The translations under genes and the position numbers were made by a program. Positions 1 to 7,607 of a stretch of 13,645 nucleotides of DNA are shown in pieces. The stretch is from positions 1 through 13,645 of the forward strand of contig CAMCJW010000048.1 of NCBI GenBank assembly GCA_945875195.1, read 5' to 3'. The first letter of the stretch is position 1. Each line of letters starts with the position of its first letter. The notes under the pieces are model-generated. The model had not been told where the DNA came from, made no database searches, and was given only the letters and a program-made list of their open reading frames with translations. This DNA comes from Chitinophaga pinensis. GTDB taxonomy: Bacteria; Bacteroidota; Bacteroidia; UKL13-3.

Positions 1-686
1 AACGACTTTTCAATTCTTTCTAGCATGGTATTAAATACAATGGCTAATTGCGCAATTTCATCTTGCCCATTGCCCGTACTTACCCTTAAAAATAGACTAC
101 TCTCCGAAATTGCTTCCACCTTAGCAATCATGGATTTAATGGGTTGCAGAGCTTGCCTAGAAAAGTACCAACCACTCACAGCAGCCAAAATGATACAAGC
201 AATATTTAATATAATTAATAGTGATTTTAAAAACTTTAACTTGGATTGTCCAGCAATATCAATTGCACTACTTACAACAAAATAATTGGTGCCATAATGA
301 GGAACTACATAAGCAATATATTCGGTATCAGAATTATTTACAATAAATTCTGTATTCGATTTGTATAAGCGCTTTAATAAGTCTATTTCTATGTCTTGGG
401 TTTTTTCAGAAGCAAAGATAACCTCGTAGTGCTCATCGGCAATAATCAAACGCTCTTCGGGGAATCTGTTAAGGTGCTTCTCGAACATCAATTTTAAAAT
501 AGATGGGGTAAGCTCTTCCTTGTCTAAATAATTAACAACTACATTTCTAGATACATTTCTTAACCTATCTGTAAATTCGTTTTTTCTAAAAATTTCAGAA
601 AATTGAAAAATGAAAATAGAGAAAGCGATAATTATACCTGCAACAATTGCAGTAAATTTAATTGTTAACGACTTTTTAATATTCAT
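1..686 (-). CDS. Sensor histidine kinase, N-terminal part (cut by window edge)
   Basis: The open frame reads leftward from ATG at 686 to the window edge without a stop, giving 228 residues of the N-terminal half. The order is: a short basic N-terminus, a membrane segment at about residues 10-30, an extracytoplasmic sensor region of about 120 residues, a second membrane segment at about 152-174, then a HAMP linker (starting near RQALQPI, running through DEIAQLA and FNTMLERI). This is the classic layout of a membrane-bound sensor kinase; the HisKA and ATPase domains must lie beyond the edge. It starts 12 bases after the stop of the response regulator, so the two form one operon and presumably one phosphorelay. 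The stimulus cannot be told: the sensor region has no motif I recognise. The kinase call rests on layout and partner, as no catalytic box is visible. Confidence 0.88.
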   Translation of the reverse strand, partial: MNIKKSLTIKFTAIVAGIIIAFSIFIFQFSEIFRKNEFTDRLRNVSRNVVVNYLDKEELTPSILKLMFEKHLNRFPEERLIIADEHYEVIFASEKTQDIEIDLLKRLYKSNTEFIVNNSDTEYIAYVVPHYGTNYFVVSSAIDIAGQSKLKFLKSLLIILNIACIILAAVSGWYFSRQALQPIKSMIAKVEAISESSLFLRVSTGNGQDEIAQLAIVFNTMLERIEKS

Positions 687-698
687 CCTCAAAGATTC

Positions 699-1379
699 CT
701 ATGTATCACTTTTTACTATATAACCCATACCTACCATGGTATGAATAATTTTAGTAGGGAAATCTTTGTCTATTTTTTTTCTGATAAAATTGATATAAAC
801 ATCAATCACATTAGTGGTTGAATCAAATCCTGAATCCCATACTTTTTCTAATATCTCTGTCCTTGTAATAACCCTATTCTTATTTCTAATAAGGTATTCA
901 AGTAGCGAAAATTCTTTGGTTGTAAGGTCTATGGTTTGGCCACCTCTTCTGGCAACTCTGAGATTCAAATCAAGCTCTAAATCATTCAGTGTTAAAATTT
1001 TTTGTTCCAAAAGGTTGTTGAGATTTCTTTTCGATAATGCTCTTAATCTGGCTAATAATTCCTTAAATTCAAATGGCTTAACCAAATAATCATCTGCACC
1101 TGCATCTAGGCCTAAAACTTTTTCGTCGGTTGAACCAAGCGCAGTTAACATCAAAATGGGTGTTTTATTTCCTTCACGTCTTAATTCTTTTGCCACTTCT
1201 AAACCATCCATTTGCGGGATCATGATATCCAAAATAATCACATCATATTGGTTTTCTTGGGCAAGTTTTATTGCATTTTTGCCATCGTTGCACAAAGTTA
1301 TTTCATGGTCTTGTTCTTCTAATCCTTGTTTTAAAAAAGAAGCTACTTTTGGTTCATCTTCTACTACTAATAATTTCAT
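699..1379 (-). CDS. OmpR/PhoB-type response regulator
   Basis: A 226-residue DNA-binding response regulator. The receiver domain (about residues 1-115) shows the acidic pair in VVEDEP, the phospho-acceptor Asp51 in VIILDIMIP, Thr79 in LMLTA and Lys101 in YLVKPF. The C-terminal half (about 130-225) is a winged-helix effector domain with the typical LTTKEFSLLEYL, VWDSGFDSTTNVIDVYI and VGMGYIV blocks. Phosphorylation by the adjacent kinase should drive DNA binding. I chose ATG at 1379 (MKLLVVEDEP), the usual family start; an in-frame TTG at 1394 would add five residues. It is the first gene of the pair, and about 120 bases separate it from the SUI1 gene behind it. I could not pick a convincing promoter there. 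Family is certain; regulon and signal are unknown. Confidence 0.95.
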   Translation of the reverse strand: MKLLVVEDEPKVASFLKQGLEEQDHEITLCNDGKNAIKLAQENQYDVIILDIMIPQMDGLEVAKELRREGNKTPILMLTALGSTDEKVLGLDAGADDYLVKPFEFKELLARLRALSKRNLNNLLEQKILTLNDLELDLNLRVARRGGQTIDLTTKEFSLLEYLIRNKNRVITRTEILEKVWDSGFDSTTNVIDVYINFIRKKIDKDFPTKIIHTMVGMGYIVKSDT

Positions 1380-1514
1380 TATTCTTTGATTCAATTTAGA
1401 TTTTGATTGGTTTTAGATCTTTGTTCTTTCAAACTTTTAGCCAAGTTATCCTTTAATTTTGTCAAAAAAATTAAACTCAAATTAAATTTACTAAAATCTT
1501 TCACAATGAAACAA

Positions 1515-1865
1515 TTACCCTCCTGCCTTTTTTACTTTGTAATTCTCTTTTAGCAAGTATGTCAGTAGTTTATCTCTGAAATCACCTTGAATTAAAATCT
1601 CCCCATCTTTTGCAGTTCCGCCGCCTCCGCATAACTTTTTTAAATGAGAAGCTAAGCTAGCTAGGTCTGTTTCTTTTCCAATATAACCCGTTATTCTTGA
1701 AACCAATTTGCCCCCTCCTTTTCTATCGAGGTATATTTTTAAATTCTGTTGTTGAGGGGCCAAAGTATCGTTCTCGGATTCACCATAATGTTGAAATTCA
1801 AAATTGGTGTCGGTAGAATAGACTACACCTGTTCTGTTATTGTTTTTATTTTGTGATTTATTCAT
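1515..1865 (-). CDS. SUI1/YciH-family translation initiation factor
   Basis: A 116-residue protein whose C-terminal two thirds is a SUI1 (eIF1-like) domain: LDRKGGGKLVSRITGY, then LASHLKKLCGGGGTAKDGEI and LIQGDFRDKLLTYL, ending in a basic tail. The glycine-rich KKLCGGGGTAKDG stretch is the hallmark of bacterial YciH proteins. The N-terminal 45 residues are polar and probably disordered. The family binds the ribosome and is thought to act in initiation fidelity or under stress; its bacterial role is only partly known. I chose ATG at 1865, one base after the TAA stop of the lipid-kinase gene (TAACATG). The alternative start at 1877 is a TTG inside the upstream gene. The tight junction means it is co-transcribed, probably translationally coupled, with the lipid kinase. 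No clear terminator follows. Confidence 0.92.
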   Translation of the reverse strand: MNKSQNKNNNRTGVVYSTDTNFEFQHYGESENDTLAPQQQNLKIYLDRKGGGKLVSRITGYIGKETDLASLASHLKKLCGGGGTAKDGEILIQGDFRDKLLTYLLKENYKVKKAGG

Positions 1866-1866
1866 G

Positions 1867-2748
1867 TTATGGAACAATTATTTTGAGTGATTTTGGATAC
1901 ATGTTAATTTCAATTTTTGGTTCGAACCAAATGGCCTCACCATCAATATTTACATGTGCTTCACAGGGCATATATATCGTTGTTTCTTTTAGCTTGTAGC
2001 TTGTTGTTGATTTTGATTTATGTAACGTTCTTAGGAATAAATCGGTGCTTATTCCTAACATATTTTTCCAGGTTACATCTTTTAATACCGTTAGGTCGAA
2101 AACGCCGTCATCAAATTCGGCAAGTGGCGCAATGAAAGCATTGTTACCATATTGAGGTCCATTGCAAATTGCCATAATAAATGCCGAAATCTGCTTTGTT
2201 TCGTTTTCAATTTGGATCTTATATTCTTGTATTTGATAACTCCTTAATTCTTGTAAACTAATTTTAGCATAAGTTTGTAAACCTCTTGTTCCAGCGGAGG
2301 CAAATTTTGCACTCACATGGGCATCAAAACCAAATCCACAAACATTGATAAAAGGTATTTTATTGGCTGAACCAGTATCTATGTGAAAGATGTTATGCGA
2401 ATTTAATAATTGAATGGCAGATTCAGTTTTTAAGGGAATATTGAGTGAGCGTGCAAATCCGTTTCCTGAACCTAAAGGTATGATACCCATAGGTATATTG
2501 GTGTGAATGAGTTCTGATGCAATCAAGCTTAGGGTTCCATCGCCACCTACAGCAATAATAGCATCTTTTTTGAGTGCAACACCTTCCTTTGAAAGTTCCT
2601 TTGCATGTGCAGCAGATTCTGTATATGCAATATCATAATTGAACAGATTTTTATCCAAATGTTGTTCAATTAGCTTAGGAATATTTTTTTTTGACCTTAT
2701 TCCCGAGATTGGATTAATGATAAAGCGAATGTTTTTTTTGAAACTCAT
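1867..2748 (-). CDS. YegS/diacylglycerol kinase-family lipid kinase
   Basis: A 293-residue protein of the diacylglycerol / sphingoid-base kinase family, which phosphorylates a lipid hydroxyl with ATP at the inner face of the membrane. Visible family motifs are the N-terminal NPISG (residues 12-16), the nucleotide-binding GGDGT (68-72), GSGNGFAR (93-100), the acidic EFDDGVFDL (211-219) near the active site and NIDGEA (267-272). Length is normal for the family. The exact lipid cannot be read from sequence; diacylglycerol and sphingoid bases are both plausible, the latter because many Bacteroidetes make sphingolipids. Start ATG at 2748 is preferred over the upstream TTG at 2757, because a perfect TAnnTTTG box (2762-2755) covers that TTG. 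The gene is divergent from the dGTPase gene and leads directly into the SUI1 gene. Confidence 0.92.
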   Translation of the reverse strand: MSFKKNIRFIINPISGIRSKKNIPKLIEQHLDKNLFNYDIAYTESAAHAKELSKEGVALKKDAIIAVGGDGTLSLIASELIHTNIPMGIIPLGSGNGFARSLNIPLKTESAIQLLNSHNIFHIDTGSANKIPFINVCGFGFDAHVSAKFASAGTRGLQTYAKISLQELRSYQIQEYKIQIENETKQISAFIMAICNGPQYGNNAFIAPLAEFDDGVFDLTVLKDVTWKNMLGISTDLFLRTLHKSKSTTSYKLKETTIYMPCEAHVNIDGEAIWFEPKIEINMYPKSLKIIVP

Positions 2749-2754
2749 CACCAA

Positions 2755-2762
2755 CAAAAATA
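2755..2762 (-). promoter_or_regulatory. -7 box of the lipid-kinase/SUI1 operon
   Basis: TATTTTTG on the minus strand matches the Bacteroidetes -7 consensus TAnnTTTG perfectly. It lies only six bases before ATG 2748, so transcription would start at or next to the start codon. A GTTG at 2788-2785 is a weak -33 candidate, but its 22-base spacing is long. Confidence 0.5.
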
Positions 2763-2794
2763 TTGATTATATTATTCAATCCTTCAACATTTAG

Positions 2795-2802
2795 TATATT
2801 CG
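2795..2802 (+). promoter_or_regulatory. Possible -7 box of the dGTPase gene
   Basis: TATATTCG differs from TAnnTTTG at one base and ends 13 bases before ATG 2816. No good -33 element is seen at the right distance. The same ten bases, AGTATATTCG, also occur just before the kinase-fold gene at 9263, which supports it weakly. Confidence 0.3.
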
Positions 2803-2815
2803 ACAAAATATTTTG

Positions 2816-4177
2816 ATGAACTGGATTACCTTATTACAAGCTTTTAGGTATGGCGACAAAAATGCCCGTAACCTAAATGAAATACAAAATAGAAGTATCT
2901 TCGAACAAGATTACGACCGTATTATTTTTTCAACTCCTTTTAGGCGCTTGCAGGATAAAACGCAAGTAATTCCGCTTCCTGAACATGATTTTGTGCACAA
3001 TAGACTTACGCATAGCATTGAAGTTAGTAGTGTTGGTCGCACTTTGGGTAAAATGGTTGGACAAGCCTTGCTCGAAAAATATCCAGATTTATCTAAACAC
3101 TTAACTCACCATGATTTTGGCGCTATTGTGGCTGCTGCCAGTTTAGCGCATGATATTGGTAATCCTCCTTTTGGACATAGCGGCGAATCTGCCATTAGCG
3201 AGTATTTTAAAAATGGCAACGGAAAAAAATATTTAGTAAATCTTTCGGATCAAGAAATAAACGACCTTATCCGTTTTGAAGGCAATGCAAATGGCTTCAG
3301 AATTTTAACCAATGCCGGAAATATTGGCACAGGCGGTATTAGGCTTAGTTATCCAACCTTGGCTGCCTTTACTAAATATCCCAAGGAAAGTCTCCCATTA
3401 TTCCCAAAAGGAAGAGCAAGTGAAAAGAAATTTGGCTACTTTCAAAGTGAAAAAAATCTTTATAATGGCATTGCTTCAACCCTAGGATTATTGCAAGTGG
3501 AAACTTCGGAAGGCTTCCATTTTAGAAGGCACCCGCTGGCATTTTTAGTGGAAGCAGCAGATGATATTTGTTACCACATCATTGATTTTGAAGATGGATT
3601 GCGTTTACGTTGGATTGATTTTTCTTTGGCAGAGGAGCTTCTAATACCTATTGCTGGTAGTTCTCTCTTTTTAGAAAATTATCAGCGCATCTTGCACCAA
3701 GATGAAAAAGTTTCCTATTTAAGAGCCGTTGCCATCAATAGTTTAATAAAAGAAATGGCAGCCTTATTCTTAGAAAATGAGGAGGCTATGTTGGCTGGCA
3801 GCTTTGATCAATCTTTGATGAATTTAAGTAGTCACAAAAATGAAATCGATAGGATCAAAAAGATATCATTAGAAAAGGTTTATAAAGCAAGAGAGGTAAT
3901 TGAAATAGAAGCAGCCGGTTTTGAGGTTATTGGTGGCTTACTAGAAATGTTTTTAGATGCCCTGAACCAACTATGCGAGCAGGATACACAAAAAAATAGT
4001 TACCGAAGTGCCAAGATTGCAGAGCTATTTCCAGATTATTTAAAAGCACCAAATGATGAATTGAAACAGAGTTTATATTTAAGAATTATCGCTGTTTGTG
4101 AATTTGTGGCAGGTTTAACAGATAGACATGCCATTAGTTTATACAGAAAATTAAAGGGAATTGAATTGCCAAGATAG
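2816..4177 (+). CDS. dgt: Deoxyguanosinetriphosphate triphosphohydrolase (dGTPase)
   Basis: A 453-residue HD-domain phosphohydrolase that cleaves dGTP (or other dNTPs) to the nucleoside and triphosphate, tuning the cytosolic dNTP pool. The N-terminal RSIFEQDYDRIIFSTPFRRL block, TQVIPL, the metal-binding His in RLTHSIEV (His66), the HD pair in LAHDIGNPPFGHSGE (His112-Asp113) with the nearby catalytic-type His121, and the distal Asp in EAADDICY are all present. Length agrees with the long dGTPase type. ATG at 2816 was chosen; the codon before it is TTG, which would add one residue. It is divergent from the lipid-kinase gene with a 67-base gap, and no clear terminator lies before clpP. Family assignment is firm; whether it is activated by other dNTPs, as in some homologues, cannot be seen here. 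Confidence 0.94.
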   Translation: MNWITLLQAFRYGDKNARNLNEIQNRSIFEQDYDRIIFSTPFRRLQDKTQVIPLPEHDFVHNRLTHSIEVSSVGRTLGKMVGQALLEKYPDLSKHLTHHDFGAIVAAASLAHDIGNPPFGHSGESAISEYFKNGNGKKYLVNLSDQEINDLIRFEGNANGFRILTNAGNIGTGGIRLSYPTLAAFTKYPKESLPLFPKGRASEKKFGYFQSEKNLYNGIASTLGLLQVETSEGFHFRRHPLAFLVEAADDICYHIIDFEDGLRLRWIDFSLAEELLIPIAGSSLFLENYQRILHQDEKVSYLRAVAINSLIKEMAALFLENEEAMLAGSFDQSLMNLSSHKNEIDRIKKISLEKVYKAREVIEIEAAGFEVIGGLLEMFLDALNQLCEQDTQKNSYRSAKIAELFPDYLKAPNDELKQSLYLRIIAVCEFVAGLTDRHAISLYRKLKGIELPR

Positions 4178-4275
4178 TTTAATTGTAAGTTCAACGGCTC
4201 ATTCTGACAATGTTTCACACTCGCTGTCATATTTTGCTTTGGCATAATGATTGACTAAAAAAAAACAATTACACT

Positions 4276-4308
4276 CAATTTGCGAATTGTAAAAAAAATA
4301 TATATTTG
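4276..4308 (+). promoter_or_regulatory. clpP promoter with overlapping inverted repeat
   Basis: TTTG at 4279-4282, an 18-base spacer and TATATTTG at 4301-4308 make the best match in the window to the Bacteroidetes primary promoter. The box ends 17 bases before the clpP ATG. The TTTG sits in a small inverted repeat, CAATT-TGCG-AATTG (4276-4289), which could be an operator or chance in AT-rich DNA. Confidence 0.7.
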
Positions 4309-4325
4309 ACCAAAACCACCACAAT

Positions 4326-5018
4326 ATGAATTTAGGAAATGAATTCCGCAAATACGCGGTAAAGCACAAAGGAATTAGCAGCATGAAAGTTGATGCCTAT
4401 ATTGAAAGTTCTATGGAAGGTATGACTAGAACAGTTATCGAAGAACGTCCTATGAACTTCAGAGAAATTGATGTTTTCTCTCGTTTAATGGCTGATCGTA
4501 TTCTATTTTTAGGAATGCCTATTGATGATTATGTTGCCAATATTGTTCAGGCGCAATTATTATTTTTAGATTCAATGGATGCCCGTAGAGATATTCAAAT
4601 GTATATCAATTCTCCGGGTGGGTCTGTTTATGCTGGTTTAGGTATTTATGATACCATGCAATGGGTAAATCCTAATGTAGCTACTATATGTACTGGTTTG
4701 GCCGCATCTATGGCAGCTGTATTGTTATGTGCTGGCGAAAAAGGAAAGAGAAGTGCCTTGCCTCACGCTCGTGTGATGATTCATCAGCCGCTTGGTGGAG
4801 CGCAAGGACAGGCTTCAGATATTGAAATCACTGCGCGCGAAATTCAAAAATTAAAGAAAGAATTGTATGATATCATTGCTGATCATACTGGCCAACCTTT
4901 TGATAAAGTGCAAGCAGATAGCGACCGTGATTATTGGATGATAGCTGCTGAAGCAAAAGAATATGGTATGATTGATGATGTGCTTTTAAAGCATAAAAAG
5001 GAAATTGAAAAGAAATAA
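4326..5018 (+). CDS. clpP: ATP-dependent Clp protease, proteolytic subunit
   Basis: A 230-residue serine peptidase subunit that assembles into the barrel-shaped ClpP tetradecamer and degrades proteins fed by ClpX or another Clp ATPase in the cytoplasm. The catalytic triad is visible: Ser128 in TGLAASMAA, His153 in VMIHQPLGG and Asp202 in SDRDYW, with spacing identical to E. coli ClpP (97/122/171). INSPGGSVYAGLGIYD and the QASDIEI handle region are intact. The N-terminal leader (MNLGNEFRKYAVKHKGIS) is about 30 residues longer than the mature E. coli form and resembles other Bacteroidetes ClpP proteins, so ATG 4326 is preferred to the internal ATG at 4383. The gene has its own promoter and is closed by a strong hairpin terminator before clpX. 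The trigger-factor gene often found upstream of clpP is replaced by dgt. Confidence 0.97.
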   Translation: MNLGNEFRKYAVKHKGISSMKVDAYIESSMEGMTRTVIEERPMNFREIDVFSRLMADRILFLGMPIDDYVANIVQAQLLFLDSMDARRDIQMYINSPGGSVYAGLGIYDTMQWVNPNVATICTGLAASMAAVLLCAGEKGKRSALPHARVMIHQPLGGAQGQASDIEITAREIQKLKKELYDIIADHTGQPFDKVQADSDRDYWMIAAEAKEYGMIDDVLLKHKKEIEKK

Positions 5019-5039
5019 AATTTTCAACCCCTAAAAAGT

Positions 5040-5071
5040 AAAGGAGTTGCTTCATTGCAACTCCTTTTTTT
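5040..5071 (+). terminator. Rho-independent terminator after clpP
   Basis: A perfect 11-base-pair stem (5040-5050 with 5057-5067; core GGAGTTGC/GCAACTCC), a six-base loop and a T run to 5071 form a textbook intrinsic terminator 21 bases after the clpP stop. It should end most clpP transcripts before clpX. Confidence 0.9.
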
Positions 5072-5128
5072 GTGCTCAATGTTGTTGGCAAAGAGCGGGG
5101 TTCTTTATAATATTTAAAACTTAAGACC

Positions 5129-5136
5129 TATATTTG
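5129..5136 (+). promoter_or_regulatory. -7 box of clpX
   Basis: TATATTTG matches TAnnTTTG perfectly and is identical to the clpP box. It ends six bases before ATG 5143, so the clpX mRNA would have almost no leader. No TTTG is found at the usual -33 distance. Placement after the clpP terminator supports a separate clpX promoter. Confidence 0.55.
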
Positions 5137-5142
5137 TGCTTC

Positions 5143-6375
5143 ATGGCAAAGAAAAAAGAAGATATATGCTCCTTTTGTGGGAGCAGTAGAAGCGAGGTTA
5201 ATTACTTAATTTCAGGCTTGGATGCACTTATTTGCGAAAATTGTATTGGGCAGGCATTCCGAATAATAAATGAAGACAAAGAGTCTGTTGAGCTAAAAGG
5301 TGCTGAAAAAGTAATAAAAATGCTAAAGCCTGCAGAGATAAAGCAGCATTTAGATACTTATGTTATTGGCCAAGATGATGCCAAAAAGGTTTTGAGTGTA
5401 GCTGTTTATAACCATTTTAAAAGGGTTTTGGCCAAGAAAACCAATGAAGTAGAGTTAGAAAAATCAAATATTTTAATGGTGGGCGAAACTGGAACGGGTA
5501 AAACATTACTTGCTAAAACTTTAGCCCGTATGTTACAGGTGCCTTTTTGCATTGCAGATGCTACCGTTTTAACCGAAGCAGGTTATGTTGGAGAAGATGT
5601 TGAAAGCGTTTTAACCCGCTTGCTTCAGGCTGCCAATTATGACGTAGCTGCAGCTGAAAGAGGTATTATCTATATTGACGAAATGGATAAGATTTCGCGT
5701 AAAAGCGATAATCCAAGTATCACCCGTGATGTAAGTGGAGAAGGCGTTCAACAAGCTTTATTGAAGATATTAGAAGGAACAATTTCTAATGTGCCGCCTC
5801 AAGGTGGAAGAAAACATCCCGATCAAAAAATGATTCAAATCAATACTGAAAATATATTATTTATTTGTGGTGGTGCCTTTGAAGGAATAGATAAAATGAT
5901 TGCCCGTAGGTTGCAAACTCAGGCCATTGGCTTTAAAACAACTGAACTGCCTAACAGTAATTCTGATACCAGTTTGCTAAAATATGTTTCCGCTGCAGAT
6001 TTAAGAACTTATGGTTTGATCCCAGAAATTATTGGTAGGATGCCTGTACTTTGTCATTTAGATCCACTCGATAAAGTTATCCTTAAACGTATTTTGGTTG
6101 AACCTAAAAACGCCTTGATTAAACAATACATTCATTTGATGGCCTTAGAAGATATTGAATTGGTATTTGAAGATGAGGTTATTGATATGATAGTAGATAC
6201 TGCTTTTGAATTGAAACTTGGCGCACGTGGTTTACGTAGTATTTGTGAGGCATTAATGATTGATTATATGTTTGATGCCCCAAGTGGAATTCACGCAAGT
6301 AAATTAACCATCACAGCCAAAGATGCCGACGAAAAAATTGAACAAGTAAAATTAAAGAATTTTCAAGCAGCTTAG
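5143..6375 (+). CDS. clpX: ATP-dependent Clp protease, ATP-binding subunit ClpX
   Basis: A 410-residue AAA+ unfoldase that recognises tagged proteins and threads them into ClpP. The N-terminal zinc-binding domain has Cys9, Cys12, Cys31 and Cys34 (CSFC...CENC). The AAA+ module has Walker A GETGTGKT (114-121), the pore loop GYVG (147-150), Walker B IIYIDE (175-180), the RKH loop (223-225), an IGF loop for docking on ClpP (262-264) and sensor 2 ARGLR (361-365). All key residues are intact and the length is normal. ATG 5143 (MAKKKEDICSFCG) is chosen; an upstream in-frame TTG at 5134 lies inside the -7 box and is rejected. It follows clpP by 124 bases with a terminator between, so the two are neighbours with at least partly separate transcription. 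Confidence 0.97.
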   Translation: MAKKKEDICSFCGSSRSEVNYLISGLDALICENCIGQAFRIINEDKESVELKGAEKVIKMLKPAEIKQHLDTYVIGQDDAKKVLSVAVYNHFKRVLAKKTNEVELEKSNILMVGETGTGKTLLAKTLARMLQVPFCIADATVLTEAGYVGEDVESVLTRLLQAANYDVAAAERGIIYIDEMDKISRKSDNPSITRDVSGEGVQQALLKILEGTISNVPPQGGRKHPDQKMIQINTENILFICGGAFEGIDKMIARRLQTQAIGFKTTELPNSNSDTSLLKYVSAADLRTYGLIPEIIGRMPVLCHLDPLDKVILKRILVEPKNALIKQYIHLMALEDIELVFEDEVIDMIVDTAFELKLGARGLRSICEALMIDYMFDAPSGIHASKLTITAKDADEKIEQVKLKNFQAA

Positions 6376-6380
6376 GGGAT

Positions 6381-6458
6381 GCATCTGGCTTCTAGCATCT
6401 AGCTTCTGGCTATTTCTAAAAACTAAATGCCAGAAGCCAGAAGCCAGGAGCTAGATGC
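6381..6458. repeat. Inverted repeat element A made of 7-base units
   Basis: Two 30-base arms (6381-6410 and 6429-6458) are inverted copies matching at 25 of 30 positions around an 18-base spacer. Each arm is four tandem copies of a heptamer: TCTRGCW at 6384-6411, and its complement AGCYAGA-like at 6428-6455. It starts five bases after the clpX stop and ends 11 bases before the stop of the convergent membrane-protein gene, so RNA from either side would fold into a long hairpin. There is no T tract, so it is not a standard intrinsic terminator, though it may still end or protect transcripts. A related element lies at 8094-8229. Confidence 0.85.
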
Positions 6459-6469
6459 TCTTCCATCGG

Positions 6470-7606
6470 TTATTTCTCTTCCATTAAGTAAACAAGCGCT
6501 TCTTTCTCAATATCGTTGATGAGCATAAAGATGTCTGAATTGCGCATACCAAATAATGTGGTTTTGGCCCAAGTTGCATTCTTGTTGTTGTTGCCATAAA
6601 TTTGGTTGAGCGATTGTTCAAATTTGATCAATTCTTTTGCTTGAGTTTGATCCGTGGGCATCAATTTTGAGGTAACCAGGTCGTTTGGATTGCTCTCAAA
6701 TAATGTTTCCACTTGAAAGGTTCCCTCTGTTTTTGCCATGCTTTGATACAAGTAGTTTTTAAGTGCAACAGCGCTTTGGTTCAGACCGTAATATTTGGCC
6801 ATTTTTTGTTTGCCTATTTCGCTGCTGTCTGAACCCAAAATATGGTTGCAATAGTCTTTGAATTGCGCAGTTGATTTTTCATTTTGTTGCACAACCAACC
6901 ACGGACTTTCCTGCAAACTATGCGATAGCCGCGTGGCAGTTAAGGAATACAACATGCCTGCAGCAGCAACAATTAGAACCACGGTAATAATTGCGTTTGT
7001 TTGTTGGTCTTTTGATTTAAAACTGTTTACAAGATACAAGGGAGCAAAGACCAAAATGGCACCAAAAGTGCTGATATTGCCTAGTATGTTGGCATAGGGC
7101 CAATGCATAATTTTAAATAAAACACTAAGGCAGAATGATACGGCCAGAATGGTTCCAATACCAAGTAACCATCTTTGGGTGCCCATAGGATTTTCTTTGA
7201 GTTTAATAAAAAATAGAAGTGGAATAAAGAGCAGCGACAACAGAAGAATGCCTAGCAAAATAAAAATGGAGGCCCCTGGCCAATGCATGAATTTAAATAT
7301 ATTTCCAAAAACCAACATACCTGCACCGGCAATACCGCTTAATAGCATGAACTTTTTCATTTGATAATAGTGTTTAAAGGTGATTAATAAATGCGTTTCT
7401 ACCTCAATTTCCTCGAGTTTGTTTTGGTAGAACTTTTTGAGGTAACTTTGAAAACAAATTTCAAAATCAGCTATTGGCTCTTTGCTATTTTCAATGAGGC
7501 AACAAACATGGTCGAGTATGCTATCCCGAAGGCCTGCGTCGCTAATACCTTGATCGGTAATTTGCTGAAGCATGTAGTCTATTTGTTCGTTGCTTATCCG
7601 ATACAT
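6470..7606 (-). CDS. Membrane protein with duplicated GldL-like MHWP hairpins, in padR operon
   Basis: A 378-residue protein of no named family that I recognise as a whole. Residues 1-80 look like a helical cytoplasmic domain (YMLQQI, LRDSILDHVCCLIEN), similar in character to the HAAS/DUF1700-type domains often found with PadR regulators. About five membrane segments follow (near 86-106, 112-134, 146-166, 171-193, 204-222). FKFMHWP (104-110) and FKIMHWP (164-170) lie exactly 60 residues apart, so residues 86-136 and 146-196 are probably an internal duplication; this motif is characteristic of GldL of the type IX secretion motor. Residues 225-378 are soluble and predicted outside; the end (WAKTTLFGM...LINDIEKEALVYL) reminds me of the GldM N-terminal domain. 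It starts one base after the padR stop. Its function is unknown; the GldM likeness is inference from memory. Confidence 0.75.
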   Translation of the reverse strand: MYRISNEQIDYMLQQITDQGISDAGLRDSILDHVCCLIENSKEPIADFEICFQSYLKKFYQNKLEEIEVETHLLITFKHYYQMKKFMLLSGIAGAGMLVFGNIFKFMHWPGASIFILLGILLLSLLFIPLLFFIKLKENPMGTQRWLLGIGTILAVSFCLSVLFKIMHWPYANILGNISTFGAILVFAPLYLVNSFKSKDQQTNAIITVVLIVAAAGMLYSLTATRLSHSLQESPWLVVQQNEKSTAQFKDYCNHILGSDSSEIGKQKMAKYYGLNQSAVALKNYLYQSMAKTEGTFQVETLFESNPNDLVTSKLMPTDQTQAKELIKFEQSLNQIYGNNNKNATWAKTTLFGMRNSDIFMLINDIEKEALVYLMEEK

Positions 7607-7607
7607 T

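Noticed and set aside
25..285. Plus-strand open frame of 86 codons
   Set aside because: It is the antisense shadow of the membrane and HAMP part of the histidine kinase, which has clear domain structure.
814..1389. Two plus-strand open frames across the response-regulator gene
   Set aside because: They are antisense to a firm OmpR-family gene and show no family-like sequence.
4206..4229. TGACA...TGTCA hairpin as dgt terminator
   Set aside because: The stem is five bases, the loop is 14, and no T run follows.
4199..4384. Minus-strand open frame between dgt and clpP
   Set aside because: It runs over the clpP promoter and start and has no recognisable protein features.
6381..6458. CRISPR array or simple Rho-independent terminator
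   Set aside because: The repeats are 7-base tandem units with no unique spacers, so it is not CRISPR; no T tract follows the hairpin on either strand, so a standard intrinsic terminator is not supported.
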